From: Oopsacas minuta
Lineage: Eukaryota; Porifera; Hexactinellida; Lyssacinosida; Leucopsacidae
Reading direction: 5' to 3'
Assembly (NCBI GenBank): GCA_024704765.1
Contig: JAKMXF010000365.1
Location: forward strand, 310,001 to 374,000
DNA: 64,000 nt
Below the pieces are notes generated by a model that was not told the DNA's origin, did not search any database, and saw nothing but the letters and a program-made list of their open reading frames with translations. This document shows positions 63,455-64,000 of the stretch, piece after piece. The position numbers and the translations under genes were made by a program. The stretch's first letter is position 1. The number at the start of each line of letters is the position of its first letter.

Positions 63455-64000
63455 TCAGCTGTTCCATTCCATCTGTAACTCATCTGTTAATTGTTCTATT
63501 TCATGAATAAGACGTGTATCATTTAGACCACACTTAAGAGCATATCTATACGTCTGTTCAGCCTCAGCCTGTCTCCCAGTCCTCAGACATACCATACAGA
63601 GATAAGCCCATATTTCAGGCTCTAAGTTATTTAGAATATTAGCTTCAGCCAGAGCCTCTTCTGCTTCCCCTAGCTCCTGCATCCTGTAGCAAGATATACC
63701 TACTCCTAGCCAAGTTAATGCTGAAGGGGAGTGTCTACATCCGTGTAAGAACATCTCTTTAGATTTCGTATAATTATCCTCCTCTAGATAAATAGAAGCT
63801 AGACGTAGATATACAAGATGGGGGTCTAAGAGCTCTCCTGTTGAGGCTAGAGTACGTTCATAACTCTTTATTGCTCCTGCGGTATCTCGCATTAAGTACT
63901 GAGCATGTGAGAATATCTCCCAAGCCTGGACATTCTCTATATCCAGAGCTATAGCTCGTTTGGCGTGTAGTAACAGATCCATAGTGTCACCTTTCGCGAG
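63455..64000 (-). CDS. CFAP70: CFAP70, C-terminal TPR region (partial)
   Basis: CFAP70 (TTC18) is an outer-dynein-arm-associated ciliary protein. The last 180 residues are inside the window. TPR repeats run throughout; AIALDIENVQAWEIFSHAQY, GAIKSYERTL, LVYLRLASIYLEEDNYTKSK, HSPSALTWLGVGISCYRMQE and AEEALAEANILNNLEPEIWA, YLCMVCLRTGRQAEAEQTYR closely follow the family C-terminus. The frame is open to the right edge (LAKGDT before the internal Met at 63982), so the gene continues beyond. Stop TAA/TGA at 63455-63457. Confidence 0.9.
   Translation of the reverse strand, partial: LAKGDTMDLLLHAKRAIALDIENVQAWEIFSHAQYLMRDTAGAIKSYERTLASTGELLDPHLVYLRLASIYLEEDNYTKSKEMFLHGCRHSPSALTWLGVGISCYRMQELGEAEEALAEANILNNLEPEIWAYLCMVCLRTGRQAEAEQTYRYALKCGLNDTRLIHEIEQLTDELQMEWNS

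Noticed and set aside
1-64000. tRNA, rRNA or CRISPR features
   Set aside because: No cloverleaf with a GTTCRANNC box outside coding sequence, no rRNA-like stretch and no spaced direct repeats were seen by eye.

Overview
The window is nuclear DNA of a multicellular animal with a compact, A+T-rich genome. Nearly every gene is recognisable as the orthologue of a single-copy animal housekeeping gene (EPG5, ARMC8, COG2, PIGU, TRMT13, STRAD, AK9, CFAP70). Introns are mostly 50-170 bp, many long genes have no intron at all (AK9, COG2, the importin, the chitin synthase), and genes lie 100-700 bp apart. I see no bacterial operon, phage, CRISPR array, rRNA or tRNA gene. The gene set, the tiny introns and an animal-type chitin synthase with two SAM domains would suit a sponge, possibly a glass sponge. 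That placement is inference from style and content, not proven by a marker.

Layout. 1-10.8 kb: 5' exon of an SLC38 amino-acid transporter, then ARMC8 and the very large EPG5. 11-22.2 kb: SFR1, AK9, the pseudokinase STRAD, a propeller-like unknown, PIGU and a five-exon tetraspanin of the TSPAN13/31 type. 22.2-22.7 kb is an island of mobile-element debris and palindromes. 22.8-25.4 kb (+ strand): a BTB protein closely followed by mitochondrial Mn-SOD. 25.9-34.5 kb: an ARHGAP17-like BAR-RhoGAP, TRMT13 and two tandem POT/SLC15-like transporters. 34.8-41.5 kb: a small two-exon unknown, an importin-beta-like protein and COG2. 42.2-48.4 kb: a low-complexity exon, an EF-hand-like protein, a selenoprotein selenophosphate synthetase with its SECIS element, a PARL rhomboid and a TRAIP-like RING protein. 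48.5-52 kb: a tandem duplication of AGXT2. 52.2-57.7 kb: a ten-exon coiled-coil protein (tentatively MPHOSPH9-like) and a GALNT. 57.9-64 kb (+ then -): chitin synthase, a four-exon unknown and the 3' end of CFAP70.

The genes do not form one pathway. Themes are membrane traffic and glycosylation (COG2, PIGU, GALNT, EPG5), cilia (CFAP70, probably AK9), mitochondria (SOD2, PARL, AGXT2) and signalling or degradation (STRAD, ARHGAP17, ARMC8, TRAIP).

The most rewarding biology is the selenophosphate synthetase. It has an in-frame UGA at the conserved Sec position, followed at once by a GC-AG intron, and a well-formed SECIS hairpin 43 nt after the stop codon. The AGXT2 pair is the second point of interest: a near-identical central block is flanked by diverged ends, and one copy has lost conserved residues of the cofactor-binding motif. 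I did not find a convincing wholly new multi-gene system.
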